42,397 nt of DNA, from contig JAFPYT010000379.1 in the NCBI GenBank assembly GCA_017394445.1, forward strand, positions 1 to 42,397. The letters run 5' to 3'. Shown piece by piece: positions 26,301-35,254 of the stretch. This DNA is from Bacteroidales bacterium. Lineage in GTDB: Bacteria > Bacteroidota > Bacteroidia > Bacteroidales > UBA3824. Every line of letters begins with the position of its first letter. Positions within the stretch are counted from its first letter, which is position 1. The position numbers and the translations under genes are program-made. The notes beneath the pieces were generated by a model. It did no database searches and was not told where the DNA came from. It saw only the letters and a program-made list of their open reading frames with translations.

Positions 26301-28670
26301 TGATTCGTACTCTAATAAATTGGATGCATCTTCAATAAGATCAAATTCTTCTCCGTTTTCATTACTTTCATGCCACCATATTTTTTCAGGTTCAAAACGA
26401 ATGCCTTCTATTTTTGAAAACTTAGCCTTGCCGTTCGCGACTAAATCGCACGAGGCTGCTGTAGTTTCTAAATGCATTTTTGGTGTTTGATGTTCGATGG
26501 TAACATTTTTGTGTGCGGATACACACTCTTTACCATCTTTAATATAGACCTTGTATTTTCCTTCTCCCAATTGTTTTGGGTTGCCTTGTAAATCATAAAT
26601 GGATGATGACTCGTTTTCTGGGTCTCCTTCTCCATTTTCTTTTACTGGATAATAATACGCAGTATAATTACCCTGAGTATTTTTGACGCTATTTTCAGGT
26701 ATGCTTATTTCACCGTTATTACTGCCTTCGCAAGTAAGTGGGACTGGTTCGGCTTCAAACTCTATTTTCTTAGGTTGTGTAAGCGTAAAAGCAGGTAACA
26801 CAATGTCCCAACACACTTCATCATCTACCTTTTTGAGAGTAAACTTGCTTTTATAAGTATCGTCTTCGTCAAGTGGTTCGAGACCTTCTATTAACATAAT
26901 ATTAGACGCAGATTTTCCAGATTCTTCTCCAGCAAGAGGATACGTTTTGTCTCCTTTAGAATTTTGTATCGTCCATTCATAACTCAAATGCATTTCGGTT
27001 TTAAAATCTACAGAGAGAGAACCTGTGTAACCGTTGCATAAAGGTCGGTTCACAGAGTATTCAAAATCGGGTGGAGTAGCTTCACCTATATTATTTATAG
27101 TGTATGTGAATTTCCGTTGCTCAGTAAAGGGGTATTGCTTATCCTCACTGTTTTTTTTATCGTAGATAGTGATTTTGTCTCCTTTCTTGACAGGAATATC
27201 AGCCTGATTGTCGGTAATAATCCCATCCTTCACAACGGGTTTCCCATTACTGTCTTCCCTGGTATAATAATATCCACATCCTATACCGCCTTGAATACCT
27301 TTGATATGAAGAATGCCTACTTGGTCTTTGCACTTGGGGTCATCGATTGTAATATTATCATTTCCTTCACCAATACTAATTGGATCGAAAGAAGATTCAA
27401 GCGTGTAAGAGAGTGTTTGTGGTATGTACAACTGGTCATTGTAGGTGATTGTAAATTGGTTATCTTTTCCTCTTGTACAACCATTTAGGTAGTAAAGATA
27501 GGAAGAACAGGGCTGTTCTTTCTGTCCTTGTGTTCCTTCGTCTGTCTGCGAAAAAACACGTAAGTTATCTGATGATGTTCCGTTGACCTTTTTAGCCGAA
27601 ATGGAACTTGGAAATGAAGGTGTAGGACAAGGACCAATATCAAAGTAATGCAGAACTATAGCTTCATCTCTTGATTCTTGTCCTGCATACCAAAAATCTG
27701 CTTTATTATCACTACAGGTCGTAATTTGGTTATTTGTCAGTCTCATTACGTTGACGTAATATACAACGGAACAAGATTTTTTTTGGGGATAATCAATTAT
27801 AATTGTGCACCTACCATCATTGACCTGAAATTCTCGTTCTGGGGCTAATTCATTATCTGGATCATAATGCTTATTGTAAAAATCATCTTTAACAGAAACT
27901 TTTAATTGGTTATTATTAGTAATTTGCAATGTATTATCGGTTAGAGTGATATTGCTTTTAGGAAAAGATACTTGAAGATAGTATGGTGGCATGTTTAGTG
28001 TATTGGAACAAATACCAGCTATATTCACTCTGAGCGCGAATTGATGGATGTCATCATCAATAATAGATTCAAGGTGAAAATTCTCTTCCACAAAAGAATT
28101 TATTTCATCGTAAGATATGGGCTTGGGTGAATAATCAAATTGTTGAAGATCTTTCCATTCGCTTGTATAAGGTTTAACAAGTTGAATTTGCAAAACTGCA
28201 GGAATGGAGGGCGAACTCAAACTGGCCACATTACTAAAGTTTAAAGACAGAGTTTCACTAGAGCACAAATAATTTTTATAATTCGAATTATATTCCAATT
28301 TGTTAGATCCACCGTGTGCATCAAAAATGCTAACTTTCAGTGTAGAATAAATAGTAGATATTCCATCACTAAAGGAATAGGTTGTTGGGTCTTTTTTGAT
28401 ATACGCGGGCCATACTTCTAAAGATAACTGTTTATTAACTAATTCATGATTATAGGCCCAAACTTTAATTAACTTATCATTAGTATTGTAATAAGGTACT
28501 ATAACTGAAAATTTACCTTTGTAGGGCAAGTTTAAAATATTACCACTCTGAAGTTCAATGTCTATGTAGTCGGCATCACTGTTAAATTCAAACATAGCGA
28601 AATTAATCTGGGCAAATGTATATTGACTAAAGGCAATAACTAATAATAGAATAGCAATTTTTTTTATCAT
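23361..28670 (-). CDS. Giant SprB-repeat adhesin with T9SS sorting domain
   Basis: A 1769-residue exported protein. The chosen start, ATG 28670, gives a clean signal peptide (MIKKIAILLLVIAFSQYTFA). An in-frame ATG at 28751 would add 27 residues and give an extended signal. The N-terminal 600 residues are beta-rich and unassigned. From about 600 to 1600 there are roughly eleven SprB-type units, each opening with a Cys-containing motif such as TTNASCADVPNGSATIEV, LSCLAAANGNISASI or DSATCGIDTDGAADI. The tail (FTISPNPTKGPITVEVNLSQ ... GAYVVILQAGNETKQIKYIV) is a T9SS type A sorting domain. SprB in Flavobacterium is the gliding adhesin; here a non-motile surface adhesin is likelier. It heads the leftward operon. 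Confidence 0.85.
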   Translation of the reverse strand: MIKKIAILLLVIAFSQYTFAQINFAMFEFNSDADYIDIELQSGNILNLPYKGKFSVIVPYYNTNDKLIKVWAYNHELVNKQLSLEVWPAYIKKDPTTYSFSDGISTIYSTLKVSIFDAHGGSNKLEYNSNYKNYLCSSETLSLNFSNVASLSSPSIPAVLQIQLVKPYTSEWKDLQQFDYSPKPISYDEINSFVEENFHLESIIDDDIHQFALRVNIAGICSNTLNMPPYYLQVSFPKSNITLTDNTLQITNNNQLKVSVKDDFYNKHYDPDNELAPEREFQVNDGRCTIIIDYPQKKSCSVVYYVNVMRLTNNQITTCSDNKADFWYAGQESRDEAIVLHYFDIGPCPTPSFPSSISAKKVNGTSSDNLRVFSQTDEGTQGQKEQPCSSYLYYLNGCTRGKDNQFTITYNDQLYIPQTLSYTLESSFDPISIGEGNDNITIDDPKCKDQVGILHIKGIQGGIGCGYYYTREDSNGKPVVKDGIITDNQADIPVKKGDKITIYDKKNSEDKQYPFTEQRKFTYTINNIGEATPPDFEYSVNRPLCNGYTGSLSVDFKTEMHLSYEWTIQNSKGDKTYPLAGEESGKSASNIMLIEGLEPLDEDDTYKSKFTLKKVDDEVCWDIVLPAFTLTQPKKIEFEAEPVPLTCEGSNNGEISIPENSVKNTQGNYTAYYYPVKENGEGDPENESSSIYDLQGNPKQLGEGKYKVYIKDGKECVSAHKNVTIEHQTPKMHLETTAASCDLVANGKAKFSKIEGIRFEPEKIWWHESNENGEEFDLIEDASNLLEYESLGKNWYKVIFQDHVSCEFSSLFEIKSNSYDFSFTTTNASCADVPNGSATIEVEPSDKEGIFEPYEYILERIEPTSDDTKNPITIPSTARKITVDNLHYGTYKLTVNHDDKCKYENTVNIDTNHYVWDIKSFDLSCLAAANGNISASINKKSENDNGAFDINSFTWKLNGEKIEGGDNPTKNEDKTYPEFKLQAHTPGIYTLSIAHDKVGDKQCLHENSVEIKVNEYDWEKDSLYLSCENVKNGYISAVIKRKDDYNGNFDINSFSWTLNGNPYEKVSQPVKKNGSYSFELKDLAPGMYRLSLTHDDICTESTAVKIDVNDYYHNVTTTNAPCAEIPSATATAVTKILSGTPESFKPIYTWTAKNSDPEPTGSINTISNRFSGIYDVKIEWANKGCSKIINFNIDHDTLKPSVLTTNAECSDKESIGGKAVLNISTPDIRSYTYFWDSKEDNNNTKENLPAGSHNVSAIDNNGCHIDVPFDILNGNFSADVKTENALCRQDATGKVTFDIKGGRGLYSINWNGNSNLSQKNISSGTFTQDNIPVGIYQVDIKDETNCVVSHKVTISSGNLKVSHKESDASCASIGNAQAEITVTGAKLPVTYKWSDNVETSEPIRSNLPKGNYVVTVVDNNDCSMPVDINIYSKKLSAENSIDSATCGIDTDGAADIRLYSATAPFTFKWSDGKTTTTGRRDGMAKGEYTVHITDANGCEVSTDVFVPHKGYLQNDVPGSITLCTNGEITVDANEFIGYQWIYNGRYIDDNRFLTIKSPGTYLIKANGYDDCYAVDTIAVAMSPKSFSPYFRMSSVSYVNDTLVVMEMSQTNPDKYSWKYDTLAFDCDNTSGSERELRLIPKLSGLYSITLSAENEECVSDISKPVEIFATTRPDDDLSPLYVDNSIVKEFTISPNPTKGPITVEVNLSQIADVRLTIYDLNFGKIRKQVTLHNSDNYKLDINDVLYTGAYVVILQAGNETKQIKYIVGR
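25380..25930 (-). repeat. Recent 303-bp tandem duplication of SprB units
   Basis: Two neighbouring units share DINSFTWKLNG / DINSFSWTLNG and the nucleotide string AAAACTATTGATATCGAA at about 25509 and 25812. The 303-base offset equals 101 codons, keeping frame. The other units are more divergent. Confidence 0.6.
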
Positions 28671-28773
28671 TTTATTTAAAAATAGTCGATAGATTATCTT
28701 TCCCTGGTATAAGTTTCCTATATCTTTCTCGGGAAGGAATAGTCTTTTCATTATGGTTAATTTTTTTTCGCCC

Positions 28774-28803
28774 CAAATGTATACAAAAAAAACTAAATAC
28801 AAA
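28774..28803 (-). promoter_or_regulatory. Promoter of the leftward surface operon
   Basis: Minus strand: TTTG (28800-28803), 18 bases, TACATTTG (28774-28781). It is the only good Bacteroidetes promoter before the four-gene operon, so one transcript of about 14 kb is likely. Confidence 0.6.
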
Positions 28804-28847
28804 ATTTTTTGTAAATTTTATCATTAAAAAAAATAAGTATGTAAATA

Positions 28848-28879
28848 TTTGGTGGTGTTAATTAAAATATATTATTTAG
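28848..28879 (+). promoter_or_regulatory. Weak candidate promoter of the TANFOR operon
   Basis: TTTG (28848-28851) followed after 20 bases by TTATTTAG (28872-28879), which matches TAnnTTTG at four of six fixed positions. The ATG at 28907 follows 27 bases later. A poor -7 box may mean the operon needs an activator or alternative sigma factor. Confidence 0.3.
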
Positions 28880-28906
28880 CCGACGAAAAAGAAACGCTTA
28901 CAACAC

Positions 28907-30907
28907 ATGAAACTACCATCTCTGATTCTATTTTTAATTATTTGTTTATCTGCTGCGGCTCAACAGCAGCGCAATATTATGCTAATAGCCAAGCCCGGAC
29001 AACACCATGTGGAACTCCGTTGGGCTCCGGTTTCCTATCCCGTATGGGACGAGGCTAAACAATGCGGATACATATTTGAAAAGTATTTAGTGGCTGAATC
29101 GGGCGACTCGGTGTGGGCAGAAAAACAATATTCTAAAAACATCAAAATTGCCGATATAGCAGAATGGGAACCTTTTGCTGATAATAAATATACGGCAGTG
29201 GCGGCTGAATGCATTTTTGGCGAGCGAGAGGAGTATACCGAATTTAATCCTCTTACGGCTTACAAAAAACACAATGAGAGCGAACAGCGTTTTGGGTTTG
29301 CACTCTATTGCGCTGATATGGATACCACCACCGCACGTCTCGCCGGACTTTATTACAAAGATACCGAAGTGGACAAAAACAGCACATATATCTACACTGT
29401 AAGGTTGGCAACCGATTCTCTCTACACCGACACCGCTGTGGTGATGTCGTCGCCTCGCGCTTACCGTCCGCTATATGCTCCGCCCGCTCCCACTATTGTG
29501 GTTCACAACCGCGCCGCTCATATTTCGTGGGATACTCAAGCCACACCTTATTATATAGCTTACTATATCGAAAAAAGTGAAGACGGCAAACATTTTGAAA
29601 AAATTTCGGAGCAACCAATATCTTCCACTTACGGTACGTTTGAAATGAGGATTATTGATACGCTTGAAACCAACGGCAAATCATACTATTATCGTGCTTA
29701 TGGTTTCGATAGTTTTGGCGAACAAGGTCCGATTTCAGAAGCATCAAAGTGCATGGGCAAGGCGGAGATTACCTCTGTACCCGAACTTACCTACGCCGAA
29801 ACTGTTAACAATAATTCTGTGGTGGTAAACTGGACTTATAATTCCGACCCTGACGCAGGTATCGAAGGTTTTAAAATTTACCGCTCCACATCAACAAGCG
29901 GCACTAAACAACTGCTGTCGGGCAATATAAGTCCCGACAGTCGCAGTTTTACCGATACCCATCCGCTCAACGACAACTATTATTTTATCTCGGTATACAA
30001 TTCAGAAAACGAAGTGATAAATCCGTTTCCTTCGTACGCTATGCTTATCGACAGTGTTCCTCCTGCTGCACCTGCACCTCCTGAGGGTTTTTGCGATAGT
30101 CTTGGACGCGTAACAGTGTATTGGCAACGCAGCGACGACCCCGATGTGATAGGTTACCGACTTTTCCGTGCCAATCTACCCGATGTGGAGTTTGTTTTGG
30201 CGTGCCCTTATATGATTAAAGACACCGTTTTTACCGACACCATCACGCTCAACACCAGCAACGAATATATTTATTATCGGCTCAAAGCAGTTGACGGTCG
30301 CGACAATCAGAGCGCAATGTCAGCACCTGCAGCAGTGGCACGATACGACACTATTCCGCCGTCGCCACCAAGAATCAGCAATGTGGAAGTTGCCCGCAAA
30401 AAAAATATTATTTCGTGGCACAAGTCGGTATCCGGCGATGTTAAAAACGTTGTTTTGTTACGCAAAAACAATCTCAACAGCAAGTTCGACACCTTGGCTA
30501 TTTTGCAGCCTCGCGATACTGAATTCAGCGACAATAATATAAAGGAGGGCGAAACCTACTATTATGCACTCAAGGCTATGGATAATGGCGGACTTTGTTC
30601 AGAATTGTCGAATATAGCAACGGCAACAGTATCGGCTAAACCTGAAAAAATAGTTTTCAACACCGCCGTAACATCCAATGGGGTAACACTTAAGTGGAAT
30701 ACCTCGCAGTTGCGCAAACAAGTGGTATCAACTATTGTTTACCGAGCCGTAAGTCCCAACGATATAAGCACATACGCCATAGTACAGGGCAACGAATACA
30801 CCGACCCCGACGTAGCGGCAGGTAAAACATACAAATATTGTATCCGACACAAATTTGAAGATGAATCAGAATCTTCATTGAGCGATGAAGTTAAACTTTC
30901 TTTCTAA
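28907..30907 (+). CDS. Exported fibronectin type III multidomain protein
   Basis: A 666-residue Sec-exported protein (signal MKLPSLILFLIICLSAAA, cleaved before QQQ). It is built of an N-terminal FN3-like domain with a long insertion (about 22-180) and five FN3 domains at roughly 185-285, 290-385, 390-480, 485-575 and 580-665. Strand signatures include VVVNWTYNSDPDAGIEGFKI, VTVYWQRSDDPDVIGYRLF and YYYALKAMDNGGLCSELS. It has no sorting domain, lipobox or membrane anchor. It lies 7 bases before the TANFOR-zincin start, so the two are co-expressed; FN3 proteins next to TANFOR proteins probably serve as extracellular or periplasmic partners. A binding, not catalytic, role is likely. Confidence 0.85.
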   Translation: MKLPSLILFLIICLSAAAQQQRNIMLIAKPGQHHVELRWAPVSYPVWDEAKQCGYIFEKYLVAESGDSVWAEKQYSKNIKIADIAEWEPFADNKYTAVAAECIFGEREEYTEFNPLTAYKKHNESEQRFGFALYCADMDTTTARLAGLYYKDTEVDKNSTYIYTVRLATDSLYTDTAVVMSSPRAYRPLYAPPAPTIVVHNRAAHISWDTQATPYYIAYYIEKSEDGKHFEKISEQPISSTYGTFEMRIIDTLETNGKSYYYRAYGFDSFGEQGPISEASKCMGKAEITSVPELTYAETVNNNSVVVNWTYNSDPDAGIEGFKIYRSTSTSGTKQLLSGNISPDSRSFTDTHPLNDNYYFISVYNSENEVINPFPSYAMLIDSVPPAAPAPPEGFCDSLGRVTVYWQRSDDPDVIGYRLFRANLPDVEFVLACPYMIKDTVFTDTITLNTSNEYIYYRLKAVDGRDNQSAMSAPAAVARYDTIPPSPPRISNVEVARKKNIISWHKSVSGDVKNVVLLRKNNLNSKFDTLAILQPRDTEFSDNNIKEGETYYYALKAMDNGGLCSELSNIATATVSAKPEKIVFNTAVTSNGVTLKWNTSQLRKQVVSTIVYRAVSPNDISTYAIVQGNEYTDPDVAAGKTYKYCIRHKFEDESESSLSDEVKLSF

Positions 30908-30914
30908 AAATAGC

Positions 30915-33900
30915 ATGACACATAAACTAACCATATTACTCTCCCTCATTCTTCTCTGCACTTCGGCAGTTGCCCAGCGCAACTATCCTGTACGCGCCAC
31001 TGTGCAATATACTCCGCCTTACAGCCTATTCTTGGGCGACCTTGCTTCTCCCAAAATCATAATCACTCTCACGGGACAAGACCTCTTAGATGCCAACTGC
31101 CCCTACAAGCTATCATTCTCGCTTGAATGTCAGAACGTTAAAGTAACTACAAAACCATCGTTCAACCCCACACCTTTATATATTAACGGCGGACAAACCA
31201 TAGTGCTTACAGGAGCCGACCTTGCAAGATATTTCGACATCCAAAACCTTGATTTCCACGGCATCACCGCCGCCAAATACCTCCAAGATGGTCAACTGCC
31301 CGAAGGATTTTACCGCATGAACGTAAAAGTAATCCACTACCACGAAAACCGCGTAATCAGCAACACCGCCTTCACCATGTTCAACGCACGCATGGGCAAA
31401 CCGCCTGTTCTCTCGCAACCCAAGAATAAAACCCTTATACAGCCTTCTCAACAGCAAACCCCGATTCTTTTCTCGTGGATACCCAAAACCGTTGGGTCGT
31501 TTAACTATAAGTTTGAACTGTGGGAATGCGCCGTCCCCGGAATACCTCTGCAAACCGTTGTCAGCACCATAAAACCTATTTATACACAAACATATAACAC
31601 ATCGCAGATTTCGTTTTTCCCATCTACCATTGATATGAAACCCGGCATGGAGTACGCTTGGCGAATCACCGTGGAAGACCCTCTCAATCAACAGAAATTT
31701 GCCAATCAAGGACAATCCGAAATCTTCACTTTCACGTTCAAGCGCAAACCCGAAGAAGTTACCGGACTTAAATACACCAACAAAGGTTTGAAAATCAACT
31801 GGACTTGGGACATGAACCCTGCCCATTCAAAATACTACTTTGAGTACTACGACCCGCAAACAGGACGCACTCTCGACCCTGTGGAATGCGACTATGCCGG
31901 ATTCTCATTTAAAATGCCGTCCACAGGTTACCATCTCAAAGCCAGAGTCCGCGCCGAATGTTACAACGACCCAACTCTGATGTCGGGATATACCCCTTAC
32001 TTAGACACTTATCTCGAGCCAATACCCACCCCTGAATACGAATGTGGAAAGGTTTTCCCCGATAGAGAAATCACCAACAAGGAACTCAAACACTCTTTTG
32101 CCCCAGGTGAGATTGTAGAATCGAAAAATGGCGATACCCGTTACGAGATTATCTCAGCCACCGAACAAAACGGCACTCTCAGCGGTCAGTTTTTTATGAT
32201 AATGGACTGTTGGGGCGGTGCTAAAATCAGGTGCGAATTTTCCGACACCAAAATCAACACCGACAACATTGTGCTTGAAACCATTTTCCACAATATCCCC
32301 GACAGCACTCTATTTATCAAGCCCGAAACCATCCGCAAAGAGATACAGGAAGCCTTTTTGGATGCCGCTACCGTGCTCACTGATTTTTCTATCAAAGACA
32401 CCGTAAAACTCAGCAAGTCGTACACCTATCTCTACATCACACCGTCAGGCAAAGTAATGGCAGTAACAGCAGAGAAAAACGGCGAAATCAAATCTGAAGA
32501 GACCGACATCTCTGTCAACAACCTCAAAGAAAACACCCTTGTTCAAGGTGCCAACGGCGAAGAACTTGTTATCACCAAAAAAGGACAGGTTATGGGCAAG
32601 GACGAGTTCAACGCCACCGGCGGCAACTCTGTTTTATTAAAAGACTACCACCGCAAGAGCGACAGCCTCGCCCAATGGCAAATCAACTTTTCAAAATACG
32701 ACGCCCAAACCTACGCCTTCGACCACATCGGCAGCGGCAACCACGGAATATTTTCAGGAGCAGACTACTACCCACAGGTAGGCAGTTACGATTTTAGATA
32801 TAAAAGTGTAGAATGTGGAAAGAACGACAAAGTTATTGTAGAATTCGACACCTACCCCGAAAAAGATTCGGTAATTTTTAAAGATAAATACGGAGTAACA
32901 TATCCTATAAAAGACCGCATCCTCACATTTACAGGCGTAAGCCAAGCCGACACCAACTTTATATACGCCTACCGCGGCGACCAAAAGATAGGAAAACTAT
33001 TTTTGAATACCTATCAGAAAAAGATATATAAAGTAGTATTTGTTAGAGTAAATGGTGCGGCAAAAAAATTGAACGCAAAAGAAATCACAAAATATTTAAA
33101 CAAGGTCTACAATCAGTGTGCGGTAAGTTTTGAAGACTCAATCGACAATATTACCATCGACGATTTAACATCCTTCTCTCACGGCGGCAGCGGCATTATC
33201 ACAGTCTACAACGAAGACCAAAAGAAAGTACTGAAAGCATACGACAAGAAAATGAAAGACGGAGTCTACTACCTTTTCTTCATCGACAACGTCACCGACA
33301 AGAAAGACGGCAGCGGCACCCTTGTCTCGGGTTATATGCCCCGCGGCTACAACTGCGGCTTCATCTACGACGGCGGCTCAGAACGCACCATAGCCCACGA
33401 GTTAGGACACGGAATCGCCGGATTGGAGCACGTGTTTGAGAACTCCAAAGCCTCAGGCAAGACAGCCAACCTGATGGACTACTCTATCCCCGAAACCGCC
33501 ACAGAACTGTGGCACTTCCAGTGGGATCAAATCCAAGACCCGAGCAGGGTGTGGATGAAGTGGAGCAAGGATGAGAGTGAAGGCGAGTGGACAACTGATG
33601 GTCATTACTATCTCTTTACGTATCTTGGAATGTTGATGGGAATGGATTATGACGATGCTGAGCGGTTAGGAAGATACGCCGAAGAACCAGATACCTATGT
33701 GATAAGCAATGATGATTTTAATGAACGCGATGTTACTTTGCCAAATGGACAAAGAATACACTTAAATTCAGGACAAGTTATCATGGGAGAAGATGAAGTT
33801 GTTCCAATTCCTGAGGGATTTAATAATGGTGATATGTTAGAAAATACCACATGGCTTTTAGGAGGATATCAGCAAAGAAATCATGCACTTACTGGGGGCT

Positions 33901-35249
33901 TTCATGGAGTTGAATTAGCAGCGACCGCTTATGCTATACAATATAGAGAACTATTGGGAATGCAAAGTGATTATGAGCATTATTTGATTCATAGATTTGG
34001 TGATTGCTTTGCTCATTTTGATATTATGAATGACGCAACTGCAAGTATAGACAATTTTATTAATGATTATTTTATATTTATGAATGTCGGAGATGAAGTG
34101 CGTAGTGATGGAAAAATCATTAAGATGGCAGCAGGACAAATCATTCCAACTGAGGAAGGAAAGTATCTGACAACACATTCTATAGATTATATTCGTTCTC
34201 ACGTGCGAAACCAAATACTACCTTCTGATGGCACTATCGGGGATGACAATGATTATATTAAAAATATAAAAGCATATATTACGCCAAATGGAATGTCAGA
34301 CGATGTAAAATATTTTGATGATGCAAAATTGATCGGATATGTGGCTGCTATAGAAAAATATGTTAATATTGAATTTGAGTTTATCCAAAACGGAGATTTA
34401 CTGCGAGAAATAAAAGAATATGAAGAACCAATAGATAAATATGTTGAGTTTATCAATAGTGGAGTGTTGCGAGAAGTCTGGAATGGAGTCGTTCAGATTC
34501 GTGCAACTGGCAAACCTCAAATATATCCTAAATCTGAAAGAACAGGTAAATATAGGACTACTTTCGATAAATTAGGATTGAAACGATGTATAATTAATTG
34601 TGTTTTACAAGCAAAAGATATTGATGGCGCCTATATTAATACAATTAGAGAAGATATTCTTAAATACCTTCCTCCTGCTAACCAAAATAGGTACAGAATG
34701 TATGGCGATGATGTGAATTGTATGGCATTCACGTTAGGACATTCAAGAGATGACGGACTTCCGGATAACATTCTTCGTCGTCCAAAATTATATATGGCTT
34801 ATGTTAAACGATGTGCGGAATTAATAAACATAATTCGTGGCACTAAAGAGTCTGAAAAGAGTAAGAAAGCAATAGATCAATTCCAAAAAATAATAGACTG
34901 GGGCGTAAGTCAATATGCAACAGATCCTGACGTGAAATTAGATGGTGTGTTTGCTTTTTTAATATCCTTGAAACGTGCTGAGATTACCAACAATTCAAGA
35001 TTTAGTGTCCCTATTAAACTTTTGCCACCAGAAATATCTGGTCGAACCACAAAGGCAAATCTTTATTACAATGGTTGGAAGAATAGACCATGGAATAGAG
35101 AACCCTCATTTGAAGAAGCAACTCAAAATCAGAGAGATGTATTAATGACATTTATTGAAACGTGCACAGACTTGTTAGATCGAAAATATGAAATCATTCC
35201 TATAATGCAAACCGAATCTCGAGTGATATTTGAATTTATAAAAAGATAA
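30915..35249 (+). CDS. TANFOR-domain zincin protein with variable C-terminal module (putative polymorphic toxin)
   Basis: A 1444-residue exported protein; signal peptide ends in SAVAQ (ATG 30915 preferred over 30885, which overlaps the upstream gene). Residues 20-200 form a TANFOR domain (YTPPYSLFLGDLASPK, LTGADLARYFDIQNLDFHGI, LPEGFYRMNVKV). A further beta-rich, FN3-like region follows (VTGLKYTNKGLKINWTW). A zincin lies near 828: HELGHGIAGLEH with H828, E829, H832 and a later His, plus NLMDY as a Met-turn-like segment. After about residue 895 the DNA turns sharply AT-rich. That module has H990, H997 and HRFGDCFAHFD (H1026, D1030, H1034), a possible metal-binding set, then about 250 unassigned residues. 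A co-expressed membrane protein follows at 5 bases. A toxin tip released by the zincin is my inference. Confidence 0.75.
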   Translation: MTHKLTILLSLILLCTSAVAQRNYPVRATVQYTPPYSLFLGDLASPKIIITLTGQDLLDANCPYKLSFSLECQNVKVTTKPSFNPTPLYINGGQTIVLTGADLARYFDIQNLDFHGITAAKYLQDGQLPEGFYRMNVKVIHYHENRVISNTAFTMFNARMGKPPVLSQPKNKTLIQPSQQQTPILFSWIPKTVGSFNYKFELWECAVPGIPLQTVVSTIKPIYTQTYNTSQISFFPSTIDMKPGMEYAWRITVEDPLNQQKFANQGQSEIFTFTFKRKPEEVTGLKYTNKGLKINWTWDMNPAHSKYYFEYYDPQTGRTLDPVECDYAGFSFKMPSTGYHLKARVRAECYNDPTLMSGYTPYLDTYLEPIPTPEYECGKVFPDREITNKELKHSFAPGEIVESKNGDTRYEIISATEQNGTLSGQFFMIMDCWGGAKIRCEFSDTKINTDNIVLETIFHNIPDSTLFIKPETIRKEIQEAFLDAATVLTDFSIKDTVKLSKSYTYLYITPSGKVMAVTAEKNGEIKSEETDISVNNLKENTLVQGANGEELVITKKGQVMGKDEFNATGGNSVLLKDYHRKSDSLAQWQINFSKYDAQTYAFDHIGSGNHGIFSGADYYPQVGSYDFRYKSVECGKNDKVIVEFDTYPEKDSVIFKDKYGVTYPIKDRILTFTGVSQADTNFIYAYRGDQKIGKLFLNTYQKKIYKVVFVRVNGAAKKLNAKEITKYLNKVYNQCAVSFEDSIDNITIDDLTSFSHGGSGIITVYNEDQKKVLKAYDKKMKDGVYYLFFIDNVTDKKDGSGTLVSGYMPRGYNCGFIYDGGSERTIAHELGHGIAGLEHVFENSKASGKTANLMDYSIPETATELWHFQWDQIQDPSRVWMKWSKDESEGEWTTDGHYYLFTYLGMLMGMDYDDAERLGRYAEEPDTYVISNDDFNERDVTLPNGQRIHLNSGQVIMGEDEVVPIPEGFNNGDMLENTTWLLGGYQQRNHALTGGFHGVELAATAYAIQYRELLGMQSDYEHYLIHRFGDCFAHFDIMNDATASIDNFINDYFIFMNVGDEVRSDGKIIKMAAGQIIPTEEGKYLTTHSIDYIRSHVRNQILPSDGTIGDDNDYIKNIKAYITPNGMSDDVKYFDDAKLIGYVAAIEKYVNIEFEFIQNGDLLREIKEYEEPIDKYVEFINSGVLREVWNGVVQIRATGKPQIYPKSERTGKYRTTFDKLGLKRCIINCVLQAKDIDGAYINTIREDILKYLPPANQNRYRMYGDDVNCMAFTLGHSRDDGLPDNILRRPKLYMAYVKRCAELINIIRGTKESEKSKKAIDQFQKIIDWGVSQYATDPDVKLDGVFAFLISLKRAEITNNSRFSVPIKLLPPEISGRTTKANLYYNGWKNRPWNREPSFEEATQNQRDVLMTFIETCTDLLDRKYEIIPIMQTESRVIFEFIKR

Positions 35250-35254
35250 ACAAA

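Larger units (their letters stand above)
28671..28906. other. Divergent control region of the two surface operons
   Basis: About 236 AT-rich bases separate the two operons. The leftward promoter is clear at 28774-28803; a weaker rightward candidate is at 28848-28879. No gene is supported here except the possible N-terminal extension of the SprB-repeat gene. Confidence 0.5.

Noticed and set aside
23361..28670. CRISPR-like or short regular DNA repeats in the large adhesin gene
   Set aside because: The repetition is at protein level with long, diverged SprB units; there are no short identical repeats with unique spacers.
31176..31826. 216-codon minus-strand frame inside the TANFOR gene
   Set aside because: It is antisense to the conserved TANFOR domain and is explained by GC-rich third positions of the sense gene.
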